64,000 bases of DNA from Cristatella mucedo (GCA_009760855.2 WPIO01000003.1:12887501-12951500), one strand, 5' to 3'. Shown: positions 36,084 to 46,992, counted from the first letter of the stretch. The notes: a model not told the origin generated them from the sequence alone. A program made the numbers and translations.

Positions 36084-36118
36084 AGCTGATTAAACAGCCT
36101 CTTTTTGTAGCATTACCT
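36084..36118 (-). mobile_element. SINE family 1, 3' end only
   Basis: AGCTGATTAAACAGCCTCTT followed by TTTGTAGC is the complement of the family 1 end; the body is absent. Confidence 0.5.
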
Positions 36119-36348
36119 GATAGCGTGAAGATGACGATCGTCTAGCTTTTACTTTGGTAAGGTTTAGCCGTCCCAGGTACTGTTAGGGTCTTAGTCAAAG
36201 GTAAAGTATTTGAGATAGATACGCCAGGGCCAGAGAACGAGGAGGCCAGTAAGTAAGTGACAGGACCTTTGAGTCGATATGCCGCTTGATAAGGGGCTAG
36301 TGCAGGTCAGTGAGAAATGGTATTATGTGGAATTAGCGACATTTACAA

Positions 36349-36428
36349 CATATATATATATTTATATATATATATATATTTATATATGTGTGTGTGTGTG
36401 CGAGCGTGTGTGTGTCAATGGTATATAC

Positions 36429-36501
<73 letters not shown>

Positions 36502-36720
36502 GTGCGTGTGCGCGTGTGCGCGTGTGCGCGTGTGCGCGTGTGCGCGTGTGCGCGTGTGCGCGTGTGCGCGTGTGCGCGTGTGCGCGTGTGCGCGTGTGCG
36601 CGTGTGCGCGTGTGCGCGTGTGCGCGTGTGTGGTGTGCGTGTGTGTGTGTGTGTGTGCGTGCGTGTGGTGTGCGTGCGTGCGTGTGGTGTGTGTGTTCGC
36701 GCGTGCGTTCGTGCGTGTGT
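36349..36720. repeat. Compound TA/TG/CG microsatellite
   Basis: (TA)n with TTTATA breaks at 36349-36385, (TG)n, (TA)n at 36433-36458, (TG)n at 36459-36500, then about 16 tandem TGTGCGCG octamers to 36627, then TG with GG breaks. From 36433 to about 36630 the strand alternates purine and pyrimidine almost without exception. Confidence 0.95.
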
Positions 36721-36782
36721 GTATAAGTGGGTATGTATAAGCATGAAAGTACGTAAGTCGTAAGTTACTACTCGCAGCTGAC

Positions 36783-36902
36783 GCTACAGGTCGTGGGTTC
36801 AAGTCATGCTGAGAGTCGTTTTTAATTGCCCGCTGATAGCTGGTGGGATAGCCATTAGGGCTCTTGTGCCACTATATAAATGAGGCTGCCTAATCAGCTA
36901 CT
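36783..36902 (+). mobile_element. SINE family 1, lacking the A-box part
   Basis: ACAGGTCGTGGGTTCAAGTC (B box with one change) is followed by a body with GGGATAGCCATTAGGGCTC, CACTATATAAATGAGGCTG and CCTAATCAGCTA. It starts just after the microsatellite, which may have replaced its head. Confidence 0.75.
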
Positions 36903-37065
36903 TTTTCTCTTCATATTTTTGGTGGCTACCAACCAGGTTGGTCCAACCAGGCTGTCCTGGCTACCCTTGGTACAACTCGGTTACCGGATACAAAATTCTC
37001 ACCCAGACGTTTCGTGTACATTGTGAACATACTACTAGTAATAAAAAATAAATAGTGTGTGTATG

Positions 37066-37069
37066 TGTT

Positions 37070-37125
<56 letters not shown>
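37066..37125. repeat. (GT)n microsatellite
   Basis: About 29 GT units. His/Thr and Cys/Val frames are artefacts. Confidence 0.95.
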
Positions 37126-37127
<2 letters not shown>

Positions 37128-37573
37128 AGGTAGGTGTGTATAGGTATGTAAGTATACACGGCGTACATGCGAACCGGTATGCACTGGTATACAAGTATCA
37201 ATACGAACATGTGACATCAGACCGCCCAAGTTGAGTAATCCAGAACATATCCGCAGCCTTTGAGTCGCCGAGATTCTTTGAGTTTGCTGACACATCTTGG
37301 TTTCGGCAGCTGTCGCACTGCAACGCCTCCTGCTTTCCTTAAATTCAGCAGCTCTCAACAGAGGATCGAATTGCCTAAGGAATTGACTGCGAACTTTCCG
37401 GCAGACTATGTTACGCCCATTTTCTATGGCTCAAAATTTGCGACATTGCACGGTGTAAAGTACGACGGTGCAAGTACACAGGTCGGACATTCTGCCAAAA
37501 GGGGTCCTGCTATGAGCTCCACACCGACTGGATGGCTTGATCGTACCTCTCGCTTTCTCGCTCTCTTTATGTA

Positions 37574-37619
<46 letters not shown>

Positions 37620-37663
37620 CACACACACACACACGCGCACACATATATAAATATATATATATA

Positions 37664-37752
<89 letters not shown>
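37574..37752. repeat. Inverted pair of microsatellites: (CA)n then (GT)n
   Basis: (CA)n at 37574-37640 with two CTCT breaks, a TATATAAATATATATATATA centre at 37644-37663, and (GT)n at 37668-37750. The arms are complementary, so the strand can fold on itself over more than 60 bases. Confidence 0.95.
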
Positions 37753-37753
<1 letters not shown>

Positions 37754-37830
37754 CAATAACCCAATATTGGTATGTGAACTTTGGCTCTTAAAATCACGAC
37801 GACAGTCGAGTTTAAAAATATTTATATACA

Positions 37831-37944
37831 ATTCATTGCATTTCACCCTAAGAGATTAATCACTATCCAGGCGCTTTACATACGCCGCATGGCTCGAGCC
37901 CACGACCTCGGGCAGTTAAGGCTAGTACCTTACCCATGGGCTTT
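37831..37944 (-). mobile_element. SINE family 2 copy
   Basis: The plus strand carries CACCCTAAGAGATTAATCAC, TATCCAGGCGCTTTACATAC and GGCTCGAGCCCACGACCTC (B box), ending near GTACCTTACCCATGGGC. One end is worn. Confidence 0.7.
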
Positions 37945-39050
37945 ACTAGGGACCCTAGCTTGGGAGGAGAAGGTAGTGCTGGCTGACGGGTGGATATTTA
38001 GCCCCTATGAGAAATCATCTTAACAAATTTATCTTCAACGCCCGGTACTCTGTCCATCGCACACGATAATACGGTAACTAGCTGCCCACGCTTGCAATGG
38101 GCCATAGCTTTGACGCTGCCCAGCCAGCGGCTGGCCAAATCCTGAACCCTTCTTTTTATTGTCATGCTGACTCACGCATTGCGGCTACCGACCATAGACA
38201 GGTGTGCTGGGGCTAGCAGCAGCCCGCTCGGGCCGGACCGCTTCCTCGATGGAGACCAACCTTCGTCGCCATCGTCGTCGCGCCGGTGCTCTCGCCCATT
38301 ATCCCGGCATGTAATGGTGAGACCGGAAGCTCTTCTGGAAGCTCTGCTGCATCAGCCTCACGATTGTGGGCCACGCGGCTGCACGGGAGAAATTTTACCT
38401 CTGACGTCACCGCCACTCGAGACGGCGACGGAGGAGGAACTCTCAACGCCAGTGACTTTGTAAAAAAAAAAAATGCACAATGGGAACGCGAGTGTGCATT
38501 TATAGACGCGCCGCCCGCACTTCAGCTGGCGCTGCAAGAACTGCTCTCGGGCTGTCTGGCCGCCGGGCTAGCACGTGCTCGGGCGCAGGCGGCTTATTGT
38601 CATTCCAGCACCAGCTGCAGCAGGCCTTCATTCCTGACTCGGAGGACTGCCTCGAGCAGCCCCTCTTAGTGGAGCACCTGCGACGTAGCAAGTGACCGTC
38701 CGCGAACTCCACAGTGGAGTCGGCGCTTCTGCACAACCGTTCGGCAGCATCCCCCTCCACTGTAGGTCGCTCGTGCTGGGATGCTGGGAACCTCGGCGGG
38801 TTCGTTCAGTGGGTTCATGACTCTATGCGCAGGTTCGCGGAGAGCCTCGGCGGGTTTGCTTCTGCAGCCACTAATGCGACCGATACGAAATCCTGGAGGC
38901 GTTCCGATCGACGTCTGGCGTGTTCGACAAGGTGACCCTCTATGGCCGACATTAGTCAAACATGGCGACGGAACTCATCATTTGGGCGCGTCTCATTCGC
39001 TTGATGGGGCAGACGCTTCATAGCGAGTGATACACATCTGCCCGTCTGCA
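37945..39050. other. No recognised gene; moderately GC-rich
   Basis: Overlapping open frames of up to 127 codons lie on both strands at 38160-39020. They are Ser/Arg/Ala-rich and show no motif. A poly-A run is at 38462-38473. Confidence 0.35.
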
Positions 39051-39199
39051 CTGGCTCTGGGGCAAGCTCTGCACTCTGGCTGAGGCAAGCTCTGCACCCT
39101 GGCTGAGGCAAGCTCTGCACCCTGGCTGGGGCAAGCTCTGCACCCTGGCTCTAGGGCAAGCTCTGAACTCTGGCTGAGGCAAGCTCTCAGGCCCTGCTC
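39051..39199. repeat. 23-bp minisatellite, about six copies
   Basis: The unit is GGCTGAGGCAAGCTCTGCAC plus CCT, with variants (GGCTGGGGC, GGCTCTAGGGC). Confidence 0.9.
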
Positions 39200-39328
39200 T
39201 CAGGCGTCGCCGAGGCTGCTCTGTACGCCCTTGCATTGGCGGCCAAGGAAGCCGCTCGGGGGGGGGCCGTACTGGGCTGGCGGCTTTCTCCGCCGTCCGA
39301 CGGATGCCCTGCGGCTGGCGGCTAGGAT

Positions 39329-39422
39329 CTTCTGATCCCACTGAAAGCTTCTGATCCTACTGAAGGCTCCTCTTGATCTCACTGAAGGCACTCGATTCCA
39401 CTGAAGGTTTCTGGTCCCATTG
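39329..39422. repeat. About 20-bp degenerate tandem repeat, five copies
   Basis: Variants of CTTCTGATCCCACTGAAGG (39330, 39348, 39370, 39390, 39408) with spacing of 18-24 bases. It lies only 130 bases from the 23-bp minisatellite. Confidence 0.75.
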
Positions 39423-39645
39423 GCTAACGTACGTACGTGCATTATTAATCTCTATTTCCGAGCAGACGCCTCTGTCGCTTGCTTTTGCTGCTCGCTGCTG
39501 CCAGTGTGTGTTGAACGTTGCACGCATATTGAGACAGGCTGCTCTTACACTGGGTAGCCGATCCTATCATATTGCTGCTAGCCTGGCCGAGGTAAGAACT
39601 ACTGCAGTTAATCAAACCAAGCCATCGCTCGTTGTCTGTCTGCAG

Positions 39646-39722
39646 GTGATAATAATAATAATAAGAATAAGAATAAGAATAGTTAATTTGTGAAGCACCC
39701 TATCAGAACTAAATCTGTATGA
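39646..39722 (-). mobile_element. Worn SINE 2/LINE tail
   Basis: (AAT)n and (AAGAAT)n at 39649-39680, then TTAATTTGTGAAGCACCCTA and TCAGAACTAAATCTGTATGA, a degenerate complement of the shared tail. Confidence 0.5.
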
Positions 39723-40297
39723 CTGGATAACCAGAAATGGTCTACTGTTTCTGGCGGGAGATTGCTGTAAGCCTTTTCTTTCTTGAATTATATTTATTTT
39801 CTGTCTTGCTGCTATTATAGACGTGGCTTCACATCTGGTCAGAACTAGCCCGCAAGTACAAGCTCGTAACGGCGCTAGTCTCAGCCGACGCGTGACAAAA
39901 ACTGTGTGACGCCTGAAACTTGTAGCTCGGCTAGCTACTGGCAGATGCCGAAACAATGGCACGCCGGCAGTAGCAGGAACACCTCGGCGACGAAGAGTGC
40001 TCATACCTTACCATGTAAAGTACGGATCCGTAATGTAGACACGTCTAGTTGACAGCAGCGGACGGTTTCGAGCGTTCAACAGCAGCCGCGACGTACACCA
40101 ACGGCTTTCCGACCTAGAGCTCAAATCAGCTACACGGCCAATCAGCTGAATCCCGAATCACAACTGCCTGCCTGCCTCAGTGCGCCGGCTTTGTATACGG
40201 TCTCGGCTATCAACTACCTCATAATCGGGAATAATGATTATTCTCCATTTTTCTGCCGGTTTAACTGGCGCCGCCGTTTCACTGTATACCTATATAC
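39723..40297. other. No recognised gene
   Basis: Nothing recognised; open frames are short and overlap on both strands. Confidence 0.4.
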
Positions 40298-40460
40298 AGC
40301 GGCCGAGCCAGAGGGGGCATTTGTCCCCCCCCCCTTAAATCGGGGCAGCGACCTGGCCGCCCGCTATTCCTAGCCCCACCAACCGTCGCTAACGACGAAA
40401 TTCTGCCTCAATTTCACTCGACGAGCAGCCTCCGGGTTCGTGTCGAATAAATCGCGCTCG
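40298..40460. repeat. Dispersed repeat Z, copy 3
   Basis: GGCCGAGCCAGAGGGGGCAT, poly-C at 40325-40335, CTAGCCCCACCAACCGTCGC, AACGACGAAATTCTGCCTC, ACTCGACGAGCAGCCTCCGG and TTCGTGTCGAATAAA follow the order seen in the other two copies. Confidence 0.55.
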
Positions 40461-40880
40461 CTCTACAGCCGCGAGGACCACGTGACCGGGGCCGCGTCGC
40501 TCGCGTGCAAACCAGCGACTCGCATCGCAAGCAGTCGCCGCATGGGTGTGCAGAATGACGCGCTGCTGCGCTCTGCTGAAAGGCGGACAGAAGCCGACAA
40601 TCTGCGACGCTGCTGGATGGCGCGTCGGCAGCACTCTCTCACCTTTCCTTCGTTCGTCCTTGAACGAGGCTTCGCGACCGGCGCCGCCGCCGTGGATCCA
40701 TTAGCGCCTCGTCTAAGCAAACACAGACTGCTAGCCGACGGCGCTGGCGTCCGCTCTGCCGCACGCCTCTCGCGCCGTCGCGCGAAACCATTCGGCGGCC
40801 GATAGCGACGCTGGAATGCACTGTACTGTGAGCTTCCGCCCCCAGCCGCCATCCAATTGCAGCAGAGCAAGCTTTAGCGA
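40461..40880. promoter_or_regulatory. CpG-rich stretch
   Basis: GC-rich with many CpG; open frames of more than 120 codons run on both strands at 40440-40870, a sign of composition rather than coding. No gene called. Confidence 0.3.
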
Positions 40881-41559
40881 CTCCTTTTTTAGTCGGCACA
40901 TTTTTTGAAAGAGCGACCACTCAAGCTAGATAAATGCTAATAAATGACAATTTCCTTCACATTATAAATGCTGCACTTGCAGACTATCGAATTTTCCGGC
41001 GATAATTCGGAAGTTTAAGTGCTGCCCAAACTGTAGCTGCTGACCGGAATAGCTGGACGGTCGTCTGCTGAGTCGTGGCAGCACGAATCTCGGAAGTGAT
41101 TTGTAGCAGGCACTGCTACGAGTAAATTATCTGCGATCACTTAGTGCCTGCTGCTGATACGAAATGCAACGAAGGCTGGCTCGGGCGCACGAGGGAAGGG
41201 TCAAGTCAGCTGCCCCTGGCCTGGCCCTCCGATCGACCCGGAAGAGGCATGCCGGGCGATTTACAGCCCAACACGCCCCGTCAGCCCTCCTGCGCCAGGC
41301 GAGGTCAAGGTTGCTACTTCCTTGGCTCTCAGTTTCAGGTGCGCCTCGGCTAACGGACAAAAAATAAAATAAGATCGATTGGAAGCGGCGTCCACTTAGC
41401 TTGTCTCTTGCCGTCTAAAAATGTGTGGAGCCCGTTCACACCAGCCATCGGCGTCTCTAAATCGGCTAGAAGTGATGCTCCGATCTCTACCTTCGTACTG
41501 TCGCTAAGGAGCTAGTTAAATTCCTTGCAAGCCACCGTGGAAAACGGTTCCTAATCTTA
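40881..41559. other. No recognised gene
   Basis: Short motif-free open frames only. Confidence 0.4.
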
Positions 41560-41920
41560 GATAGGGATCGAACAAAATGGATAGCAGTGAAGGAAGTCTT
41601 CTTAATGAAACTTTCAAAATGTTGACAGTAGTCAAAAACGACCCCTAAATTCCGCGAACATGGCGACAGTCGCACAACAGTCTCTCATACTAGAAGAGCG
41701 AAACCTTCTAGCCCAGCCAAACGCCTGGGGTGTCCCAACAAGTAGCAGTTCTGCTTTATCGTCGTTTAGTTTAAGGAAATTTGCCAACATACGGGATCGA
41801 ATGTCTGCAAGGCAAGCATTCAGTTGTATCCGTCACTGCAACAGATTTCGACGGTTTAAACGACAAATACAGCTGAACATCGTCAGCAGCATAAAAATGA
41901 TAGCTCACTCAATTCATATA
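41560..41920 (-). mobile_element. L2-like LINE fragment, second subfamily
   Basis: On the minus strand the order is: a segment equivalent to the YADDVQLY catalytic box (complement near 41870-41900), FSLRKFANI-region complement for FLKLN (41765-41790), and CCTAAATTCCGCGAAC for the SARNLGV region (41645). It matches the 24800-25015 fragment better than the other copies. Confidence 0.55.
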
Positions 41921-42200
41921 TTTATACAGATCTTATAGCCAAACCATTCACGAGCAACATTAGCAACCCTGCCACCGACTTTGTCGTTCATCACGAACAG
42001 GGCAAATGAGTACCCGGTTAGGGTGATCTCAGGTGCACAGTCACCAGAACAGGGCACGTCCAGCCACGGCTCAATCAGCTGAAATGCATCCAGCTTCTCC
42101 TGGGCAGCCTGATCTCGGATAAGTAACCCTTCGGTTTTTAGCTAGCGGACATTTTACGGGCCACATTTGAGAGGCTGTCTAAAAGTTAGCATATGGAAAA
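41921..42200. other. No recognised gene
   Basis: It may be the upstream reverse transcriptase part of the same LINE, but I could not align it. Confidence 0.3.
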
Positions 42201-43520
42201 AGCCCTGTCGTCGTGCGGGCGCCGCATCTACCGGCCGCCATCCTTACTACGTCGATTTTGCGCAGACACGGAATGTCTGAGAATCTGAGACGCTTCGGAT
42301 CGGCGAGGCGAGGCGAGGCGAGGCGAGCGCGCCGAAGCCGCTCCGACGAAGATCAATTTATCCCGAGCCGCCGCCGCCGCCGCGAAAGGGGACTCTAAGC
42401 GGCTGCTCGAAATGTCAGCAAGAAAGTCGTGCAGCGCCGCGAGCGAGCTTCCGCAGCCGACGCACCGGCCGCGCCGTCGGCCATCGGTATTTGCTCGCAC
42501 CGACCGACGCGCGCTTTGTAACGCCGCGCATTCGCACCGCCTAGACTGGCCGCGAGCCAACATGGCGACGGCTTTCGTAAACAAGGCGATGGATGGATGG
42601 ATGGATGGATGGATGGATGTGTCGAGCTCCTCGCGCGTCGGGCGCAGCGAATGGCGCCGAATGGCGCCGAATGGCGCCGAATGGCGCCGAATGGCGAGCA
42701 CTCGGTGGCGTGTGCGGCAGCAGCGGCTGTCGCCTGCGGTCCGCGAGACCCTTCCTGCTGCTCCCACTCGCGCTGACGACTCCTGCGACAGCCGCCGTCG
42801 ACCCTATCACCGCCGTGCGCTCGACGAAGGTCGACGTCGCCGCCATTCTCCAACCCTGGCACGCAACACGGACGAAGTGCATTCATTTTTTTTTCTTGTG
42901 AAACCTTCGCCTTAGTGATGGCACGGTGAGCCATCGGCAAATCCTCCCGCGATCGGAAGCCCGATTCGCCATAAGCGATGCCCCCTAGATGCGGCCGTCG
43001 TCGTCCGCCGGGGCGCTCGTCGTCGCTCCGAGCGCCCGGCACGCCCCCTCGCGCCGCGGCACGACCCTTCGCACTCTCGTCGGCGGAGCGTCGCGTTCCG
43101 TCGAAGGGCGTCGAAGAGCAGCTGGGGCCGAAGGCGTTTTCCCTCGACCGCGGACGCCCGGGCACCCGTAGCGGTCGAACGTCAGGCCGCTTCCGCTCGG
43201 ACGATCGGACGCGCCCTCGCCATCGGGCAGAAGATCGGCGATCGACGATCGAACGCCAACTCGGCTGGCGCTCTTTACTGCGCGCCCGCTCGGCCAAAGG
43301 TATCCTCTTTCGTCTGCTCTGGGGCTTGCCCAGCTGCGAGTCAGGTCAGCGAGAATGCCCCCCCCCCGCTCGCGGACGAAAGGCCCCTACGAATAAAGCG
43401 AGCGAGCGCGCGGTGCGCCCGCGACGCTCGAAGGCTTCGATGTGCCGTTTCCGCTGCCTCCGCCGCCGCCGCTCGGCGTGTGAGCGAGTGAGAGGCTGAG
43501 CACTGCGCCAAAGGTGCGAT
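42200..43520. promoter_or_regulatory. CpG island, possible bidirectional promoter
   Basis: Very CpG-rich. ATGGCGACGG at 42562 (plus) and GAATGGCGGCGACG at 42848-42835 (minus) resemble the YY1 site that often spans start codons of housekeeping genes. Contains (GGAT)n at 42586-42620 and four to five copies of ATGGCGCCGA at 42651-42697. A 300-codon minus frame (43297-42395) is Arg/Ser/Pro-rich and has an equally open plus strand, so it is not called as a gene. Confidence 0.4.
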
Positions 43521-43574
43521 CCCGCCTAAGCAGGCTCGGCAGCTCAAATGCGCGCCCGGCGCGAGAAAGCGACA

Positions 43575-44690
43575 GACATAATAATAATAATAATAACAAT
43601 TCACTTGATAAAGCGCCCTCAGAGAACTTAATCTCTCTCTCTCTAGGCGCTTTACATTTGCTGCAAAAAGAAATGCAATTAAATGGTAAGTAAAATCATG
43701 CTTGAAAAACAAACGAAATGAATAATATGGTTAGGGGTGACATGCACTGGGTCAGCATGCGAATGTGGTTAGTGGCAGCATGCAGTGTCAGCACGCATAA
43801 GCACACCAAGGACGAATCACAGGGACCCACTAAATGCTGTCCTAAATAGGTGGGTTTTTAGGTTCCTTTTAAATGTGGTCAGGTCGGGGGATGTTCTGAC
43901 GCAGGTCGGGAGGGAGTTCCAGGCTTTGGGAGCATACGAACTAAATGCACGGTCTCCAAAGGATTTAAGGTTTGTGCGAGGTATTTCTAGACTGTTGGAT
44001 TCCGAAAAGCGGGTGGTACGATGCTTGGCCTGATGGGGTAGTATATCTGAAAGATAGGCTGGAGCCATAGAATGAAGGGACCTAAAAGTGAGCGACAAAA
44101 CCTTGAAGTCAATCCGTTGCTTGACTGGTAGCCAGTGCAGGTCGGCGAGAAGTGGAGTAATGTGGCAACTGCGACGCTCACGACAGACAAGTCTAGCTGC
44201 CGAGTTTTGCACCAGCTGCAATCGCCTGATCGCACATGCTGGTAGGCCAGTAAGCAGTGAGTTGCAGAAGTCGAGACGGAATGTCACGAATGCATGGACC
44301 AACTTAGATGTGGTATCTTTATCTAAACAAGCCCGAATTTTAGCAATGTTGTGAAGCTGAAAATAGGCGGATTTGACTGTGGAGCTGATATGGTCGTCTA
44401 ACGAGAGGTCGCTTTGGAATATGACACCTAGATTTCGAGCTGATTCAACTGGAGATATGCTGGCAGAGCCAATTTTGAGAGTCAGTCTTTCCAATCTCTG
44501 AATCACACTGGGTTTGCCCATAACAAGTAAGTTAGTTTTATCATCGTTTAGTTTTAGAAAATGTGCTGCCATCCATGTGCGGATGTCATCAATGCATGCA
44601 GCAAGTGAGTTGAGAGAATTTGAGGTGCTCGAAGGTTGAGAGGGATCAAAGCAAAGGTACAACTGATAGAGGGTAACATAAAAGGTACAA
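43575..44690 (-). mobile_element. L2-like LINE, best preserved 3' portion
   Basis: The minus strand is open for 281 codons (44662-43817), starting MYLCFDPSQPSSTSNSL, the residues directly after the catalytic aspartates of L2/CR1 reverse transcriptases. Further stretches are RTWMAAHFLKLNDDKTNLLV, LERLTLKIGSASISPVESAR, LGVIFQSDLSLDDHISS, LVCRERRSCHITPLLADLHW and APKAWNSLPTCVRTSPDL. The 3' UTR (43816-43600) and the tail (CGCCCTCAGAGAACTTAATC on plus) are present, with (AAT)n at 43578-43597. The reverse transcriptase core is missing through 5' truncation, so it cannot move itself. The unbroken frame suggests a recent insertion. It is close to the 7216-7935 copy at residue level. Confidence 0.9.
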
Positions 44691-44850
44691 CATAAATGTG
44701 GAGCTGTGCACTATCGACTTTCCTCCTGAATTCGGGACAGATTCGGCACCGTCTAGGAACCGGTTTCTCTCTGATTTAAGCCAGTGCGTCACTAGATTTT
44801 GGGTGTGGAGTCAAATCGGCCGACTGTCAAGAAGCAGAAGCTTCCTAGAC

Positions 44851-44996
44851 GGTTTGGCCCGGCGGTTAAGGCATTCACCTGGAGCCAAGGTCAAGGTGAA
44901 TGTATTTTTATTACCGATGTAGATGTCTTGAGCCCTGTGGCACATGTGGAGCACGGGATTAAATTCCCTTAAGGTGCTGTGCAAATGAATTATATT
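44851..44996 (+). mobile_element. SINE family 2, CAAGGTGAAT subfamily
   Basis: The A box GGTTTGGCCCGGCGGTTAAG is followed by the insert GTCAAGGTGAATGTATTTTT, TCTTGAGCCCTGTGGC and the tail AAATTCCCTTAAGGTGCTGT with GCAAATGAATTATA. Confidence 0.75.
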
Positions 44997-45504
44997 TTAT
45001 ATACTTGGATCTCCTGGCTGACCAATCAAAACCCGCTGCGTGTCGCCTAAACCCCGACCGAAACAACAATGGCTGCCGTTCGAGCTCTGTCAAGGCGTTC
45101 ACGCCAAGTCGCAGAACGTGGGAGGGTTATGCGTCGTAGCCTAAGATTCGCCCACTTCTACAAAGAAGATACCGAGCGTCCGTTTAGGGAATGCACCCAA
45201 GCGTCTGCATAGGAAATGCACGAATGTGCGGTTAGCCGTGCACATTACTAAGCACTAGACTCATTCCATGTAGCCATTCCTATTGCTTCTTTTTTCATTT
45301 TCCTGTTCTTTTTTCCTCTTTCTATACTCGTCTGCCACGATGGCCGCAGCGGCGGACTCAGTTTACATGGGTGTTGGACTTGCGGCTTCCAGGAAGATTT
45401 CTATCCAGCCTCCTGCATTAGAGCAGAGGATTGCGGGCGAGACTAAGCACCCCATCAACTTTTCCTGCATCTGTAGCATCGGTTGCTTTTCGCGGCCTAG
45501 GGAC
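44997..45504. other. No recognised gene; one possible start codon
   Basis: A 76-codon frame at 45283-45513 contains CCACGATGGCCGCAGCGGC at 45336, a good start context, giving MAAAADSVYMGVGLAASRK. No homology or clear donor site supports it. Confidence 0.2.
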
Positions 45505-45572
45505 CGGAAGTGAACCGGACCGAGGTCGTGAAAAGCAGCCCCCTAACTTAGTGCTCCATCACGGCTCACCCA
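45505..45572 (-). mobile_element. SINE family 1 head fragment
   Basis: GACCGAGGTCGTGAAAAGCA and CTTAGTGCTCCATCACGGCT are the complement of the family 1 head as at 13600-13659; the B box is mutated. Confidence 0.5.
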
Positions 45573-45940
45573 GGGATGGGCAGGAGGCAATGCACTGCCC
45601 CTCCTAGAGCGTGGGGGGGCTTACTAACTAGGCCACGTCCTATACCTATGCATCCGACCGTCACCAAACACGAACTATAGTCCTGCTTCGATGAACAACA
45701 ACCGACAGGGCGTCAAATGAACACTACGACTGCGTGCAGTAATTTACCTTTACTTACGGGCGTTTCCCCTACATGAAAGTCCAGCGTCCGTAAAATGCCT
45801 AGAAAGAGATTTTGCACAAACTGATTACACTGGAGATTTTCCATTGTTACGATTTTATTAATCATAATAATAATTATTACCAAGTCACTACGGCGAATAA
45901 CGACAGTGTCACTCGCGGCGTAGGCTCGAGCGCACGGCGG
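45573..45940. other. Possible repeat Z-like start and LINE tail scrap
   Basis: GGGATGGGCAGGAGGCAATG resembles the start of Z, and ATGCCTAGAAAGAGATTTTG at 45796-45815 resembles the LINE terminus. Both are short. Confidence 0.3.
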
Positions 45941-46705
45941 TTGGCCGCGCTGCTGCGGCGATAATCTCGAGCTTGGCATCAAGGCCGCCGACGTCGTTGC
46001 ACCAAGCGTCGGCCCGATGAGTTTGGCGCAAGGAATCTTGCGCCCCCACAGCCGCCGCGTTCGTAGCGGCGCGGCGGCGCTGCGGCGGCAGCGGCGGCAG
46101 CGGCGGCAGCGGCGCAGCGCAGCCCGAGCATCGGGCACCGCAGCAGCAGCTCAGTCATTCTGGCCGGAAGCTACGGCGGCGCGTACATTTCTACCATTGA
46201 AAGATGCGCGGCGTCGCCACCTGCGATGCCGTTGCGCTGCTAGCGCGTATATGCTGAGCGAACTGGCCGCTCACGCTCCTCAGACTTTGAATCCCCGACC
46301 TCAGACTCCTTCAGATGAGCGGCAGCCGCCGAGGAGTCTGCAAGACGAGGTGGACGGTGGACTGCTTGAAAACCGCGCGAAATGGCCGCCGCCGTCTGAA
46401 CGGAATTCGCCGAGGAATGCTTTCGGCGGCGGCTAGGATTGGAAGTTTGTGCTACTGCCTGCCGGCGCGGCGCCTGTTTCGGGCAGAAATGCAGTTTCGC
46501 ACTCGTCCGCTCACCCCCCCCCGCCCCGCCCCACCGCCGCTGACTCTCCCGTCGACGGCGAAGAAGCGTGAAGCCATGAGCCGCCGCTTGGCGATCCGAC
46601 TTTTCCCGGTGGCAACCTCAAGAAAATCCTGGACGTCGTCTCGCAGTTGCCGCCGCGCGACCGTCGCGGTGAGTCGGACTGAGCCGCCCCACCCCGCTTA
46701 ACGTT
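45940..46705. promoter_or_regulatory. CpG-rich island
   Basis: CGGCAG and GCGGC runs are frequent. AAATGGCCGCCGCCG at 46379 resembles a YY1 site. Open frames are Arg/Ala/Pro-rich on both strands. No exon can be supported. Confidence 0.35.
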
Positions 46706-46907
46706 GGCATATAATAATAAAAATGATAACCTCGCTACATACAAACAAGCCTTGCCACTGAGTTTAGCACCAACTGAAAGTTAGTAAGACCTGTTATAAG
46801 CGAGTTAGAGAAAATTAGATAGAGCGACTCAAAGGCATTGACCAGTTTGGCTGTGAAACCCTTATCCAAGGCAGTCAGAGGCTTTTGCACTGTTAATTAG
46901 CTGAAAG

Positions 46908-46992
46908 TAGGCTAGGCAAGCATCTAAAACAGCAGGCTAGGCAAGCATCTAAAGCAGCAGGCTAGGCAGACATCTAAAGCAGCAGGCTAGGC
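46908..46992. repeat. 25-bp tandem repeat, about 3.5 copies
   Basis: The unit is AGGCTAGGCAAGCATCTAAA plus GCAGC, with CAAGC changing to CAGAC in the last two copies. Confidence 0.85.

Noticed and set aside
36279-36802. Cys/Val and His/Thr frames of 90-150 codons
   Set aside because: Translations of TG/CA repeats, as at 37035-37358, 37567-37797 and 60135-60528.
38164-38760. Overlapping open frames of 70-127 codons
   Set aside because: Frames overlap on both strands, have no motif and no convincing splice sites.
42395-43297. 300-codon minus frame, the longest non-repeat frame in the window
   Set aside because: Arg/Ser/Pro-rich in CpG-island DNA, with frames of 160-173 codons on the plus strand over the same bases, a (GGAT)n tract read as SIHP repeats, and no domain. 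GC-rich DNA lacks stops by chance.
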